A stretch of 6,592 nucleotides of DNA. Source: Oscillospiraceae bacterium. GTDB lineage: Bacteria; Bacillota; Clostridia; Saccharofermentanales; Saccharofermentanaceae. The notes beneath the pieces are model-generated. The model did no database searches. It was not told where the DNA came from and saw only the letters and a list, made by a program, of their open reading frames with translations. A program made the position numbers and the translations under genes. The stretch is from positions 1 to 6,592 of the forward strand of contig CADBNJ010000105.1 in NCBI GenBank assembly GCA_902795955.1, read 5' to 3'. The number at the start of each line of letters is the position of its first letter. Position 1 is the stretch's first letter. Below, piece by piece: positions 5,542-6,592 of the stretch.

Positions 5542-6384
5542 ATGAGGAAGACGATAATTGCCATACTCACATTGCTGATGATCTGTCAGATGACGGGTTG
5601 TCTGTCACTTATCTCCACAAAAAAAGATCCGATGGAGAAGATAAAAGGCGATATAGAATGCGAATTCAGAGTCGGCAACAATGCTCAGTTCAAAAAAGAA
5701 GTTGCAGAGACGGATGTCGTTATCGACAAGGACAGATTTGTGGAGCTTTTTAACGAGGAGGCTCAATACGATCCGAACCATGTCAAATACCATCTGGATG
5801 AATGTGATCTGAAGATCAATGCCAAGGAACAGCCTGAGGAATTCAGGAAGATCGACGATACCGAGGTCAACATCAAGGTCATGTACGACGGGACCAGTCG
5901 CAGCGTGTCCGTATTTGAATACGGATCCAAACTCTATTTCTTCGTCCTTTGCATGGGTGGAGCAAGCAAGCCGGAAGAGGAAGGCTATTACTACATGGAA
6001 CTGCCCAAGGATATGGCATCTTATTGGCTCCCGATCATTGATCAGGTCAGACAAGACGCGGAAGAGGGCCATCTTAAGAAATACGGAAGCTTTACCATGG
6101 AGGAGTCATTAAGTTACGACAGGAAGTACATTGCCAATATCAAAGACGGAGGCGGCAATATCCTGATAACCGTTATGAAGACATCGGGGGACAAAAAGTA
6201 CGCCGGATCTTTCTCGCCATGCCGCAAGAGTGATTTCCAGGGCATCTGCTGGGAGAAAGACAGCTACAATATCTGGGTTCAGTCAGGCGATGTCGGAACG
6301 GTATGCTACAGCTTAAAGGACGGTGAGTGGGTCGAGGATCCGGAGGCGGTAAGACCGGAGTATATTGTCAGTAAGTACGATTGA
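5542..6384 (+). CDS. Lipoprotein of unknown function, last gene of the ridA operon
   Basis: A 280-aa protein with a type II signal peptide: R2-K3, a hydrophobic core (5-15) and a lipobox M17-T18-G19-C20. M at the -3 position is a slightly unusual residue. The mature protein has two visible parts. The first (about 30-175) is mixed alpha/beta and acidic. The second (about 190-275) is beta-rich and contains a strand-turn pattern, W237-E-K-D-S-Y-N-I-W245-V-Q-S-G-D, then G252-T-V-C-Y-S and G261-E-W263-V. It ends R271-P-E-Y-I-V-S-K-Y-D. I recall this Trp/Asp pattern from the ends of other clostridial lipoproteins, but I cannot name a family. C227, C236 and C255 could make a disulfide (inference). 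The ATG is 14 nt after the ABC-F stop, with GAGGTG overlapping that stop as a somewhat distant ribosome binding site. I see no clear terminator after the gene. Confidence 0.9.
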   Translation: MRKTIIAILTLLMICQMTGCLSLISTKKDPMEKIKGDIECEFRVGNNAQFKKEVAETDVVIDKDRFVELFNEEAQYDPNHVKYHLDECDLKINAKEQPEEFRKIDDTEVNIKVMYDGTSRSVSVFEYGSKLYFFVLCMGGASKPEEEGYYYMELPKDMASYWLPIIDQVRQDAEEGHLKKYGSFTMEESLSYDRKYIANIKDGGGNILITVMKTSGDKKYAGSFSPCRKSDFQGICWEKDSYNIWVQSGDVGTVCYSLKDGEWVEDPEAVRPEYIVSKYD

Positions 6385-6461
6385 GAGTGTGATCCGGGGT
6401 TAATCTTTATGGTAATGAAGATGGTGTGTGCTCACTGCATAACACAGGCATTGTGCATAGA

Positions 6462-6470
6462 TGTTATAAT
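6462..6470 (+). promoter_or_regulatory. Extended -10 promoter for the right-edge lipoprotein gene
   Basis: TGTTATAAT gives a perfect -10 hexamer (6465-6470) with the extended TGn element. No good -35 is present at 16-18 bp. The predicted start near 6477 gives a leader of about 39 nt before the ATG at 6516. It lies in the 131-nt gap after the previous gene, which otherwise shows no gene and no clear terminator. Confidence 0.6.
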
Positions 6471-6515
6471 CTGAATAAGTTAAGGAAGCTTTTTTGTCCC
6501 TATATGGAGGTCATC

Positions 6516-6592
6516 ATGAGGAAGTTTATTTCTGTTTCTGCTATTATCCTAATCTGTTTAGTTTCCTTTGCTTCATGTCGTAACTCAGAATC
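6516..6592 (+). CDS. Lipoprotein, N-terminal part (runs off the right edge)
   Basis: Only the first 25 codons are present. They begin M-R-K-F-I, continue with a hydrophobic core (about 4-18), and reach a lipobox F18-A19-S20-C21 followed by R-N-S-E. This is a type II signal peptide, so the product should be a surface-anchored lipoprotein. GGAGGT lies 4 nt before the ATG, slightly close but strong. The start resembles that of the preceding lipoprotein (both M-R-K), but nothing can be said about function because the mature part is outside the window. The promoter at 6462-6470 suggests expression separate from the ridA operon. Confidence 0.8.
   Translation, partial: MRKFISVSAIILICLVSFASCRNSE

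Noticed and set aside
6431..6460. Imperfect symmetry around TGCATAACAC...TGTGCATA upstream of the last promoter, as an operator
   Set aside because: The half-sites match poorly when aligned and no known regulator consensus fits.
6481..6500. Terminator or attenuator around AAGCTTTTTTG
   Set aside because: The T run starts only about 13 nt after the predicted transcription start, and no GC-rich stem precedes it.

Overview
The window looks like a piece of a Clostridia-type Firmicutes chromosome of moderate GC. The evidence is strong Shine-Dalgarno sites with 7-8 nt spacing, extended -10 promoters (TGnTATAAT), short intrinsic terminators, and a high density of small lipoproteins with cysteine lipoboxes. 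It also carries a YdiF-like ABC-F ATPase of the Firmicutes type. I cannot name a genus from the sequence.

Left edge, 1-381: there is no convincing protein gene. This stretch holds a series of inverted repeats, including a closing stem that encloses three hairpins and a 7-bp long-range complement that would form a pseudoknot. A hairpin with a T tract follows at about 229-258. Together these suggest the 3' part of a structured RNA on the + strand, cut by the window edge. A 13-bp perfect hairpin at 322-354 is the terminator of the leftward genes.

Leftward genes, 382-2795: a large lipoprotein (482 aa) is followed by a 303-aa protein made of two cyclic-nucleotide-binding domains with no DNA-binding domain. 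Each has its own promoter and ribosome binding site, and readthrough from the first into the second is possible.

Rightward genes, 2882-6384: four tightly packed genes look like one operon. They are ridA (imine deaminase), a small lipoprotein, an ABC-F ATPase that overlaps the lipoprotein stop codon by one base (TAATG), and a 280-aa lipoprotein. The ridA promoter and the promoter of the leftward lipoprotein overlap physically, so the two directions are probably in competition. A fifth lipoprotein gene begins at 6516 behind its own promoter and runs off the right edge.

The most striking anomaly is a run of 16 T at 4698-4713 inside the ABC-F gene. It replaces the start of the second Walker A motif with five phenylalanines, keeping both reading frame and length exact. 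That pattern suggests either a sequence artefact or a genuine loss of the second ATP site at a slippery tract. Apart from this and the possible RNA at the left edge, the region is ordinary housekeeping and cell-surface gene content. I do not see a clearly new defence or mobile system.
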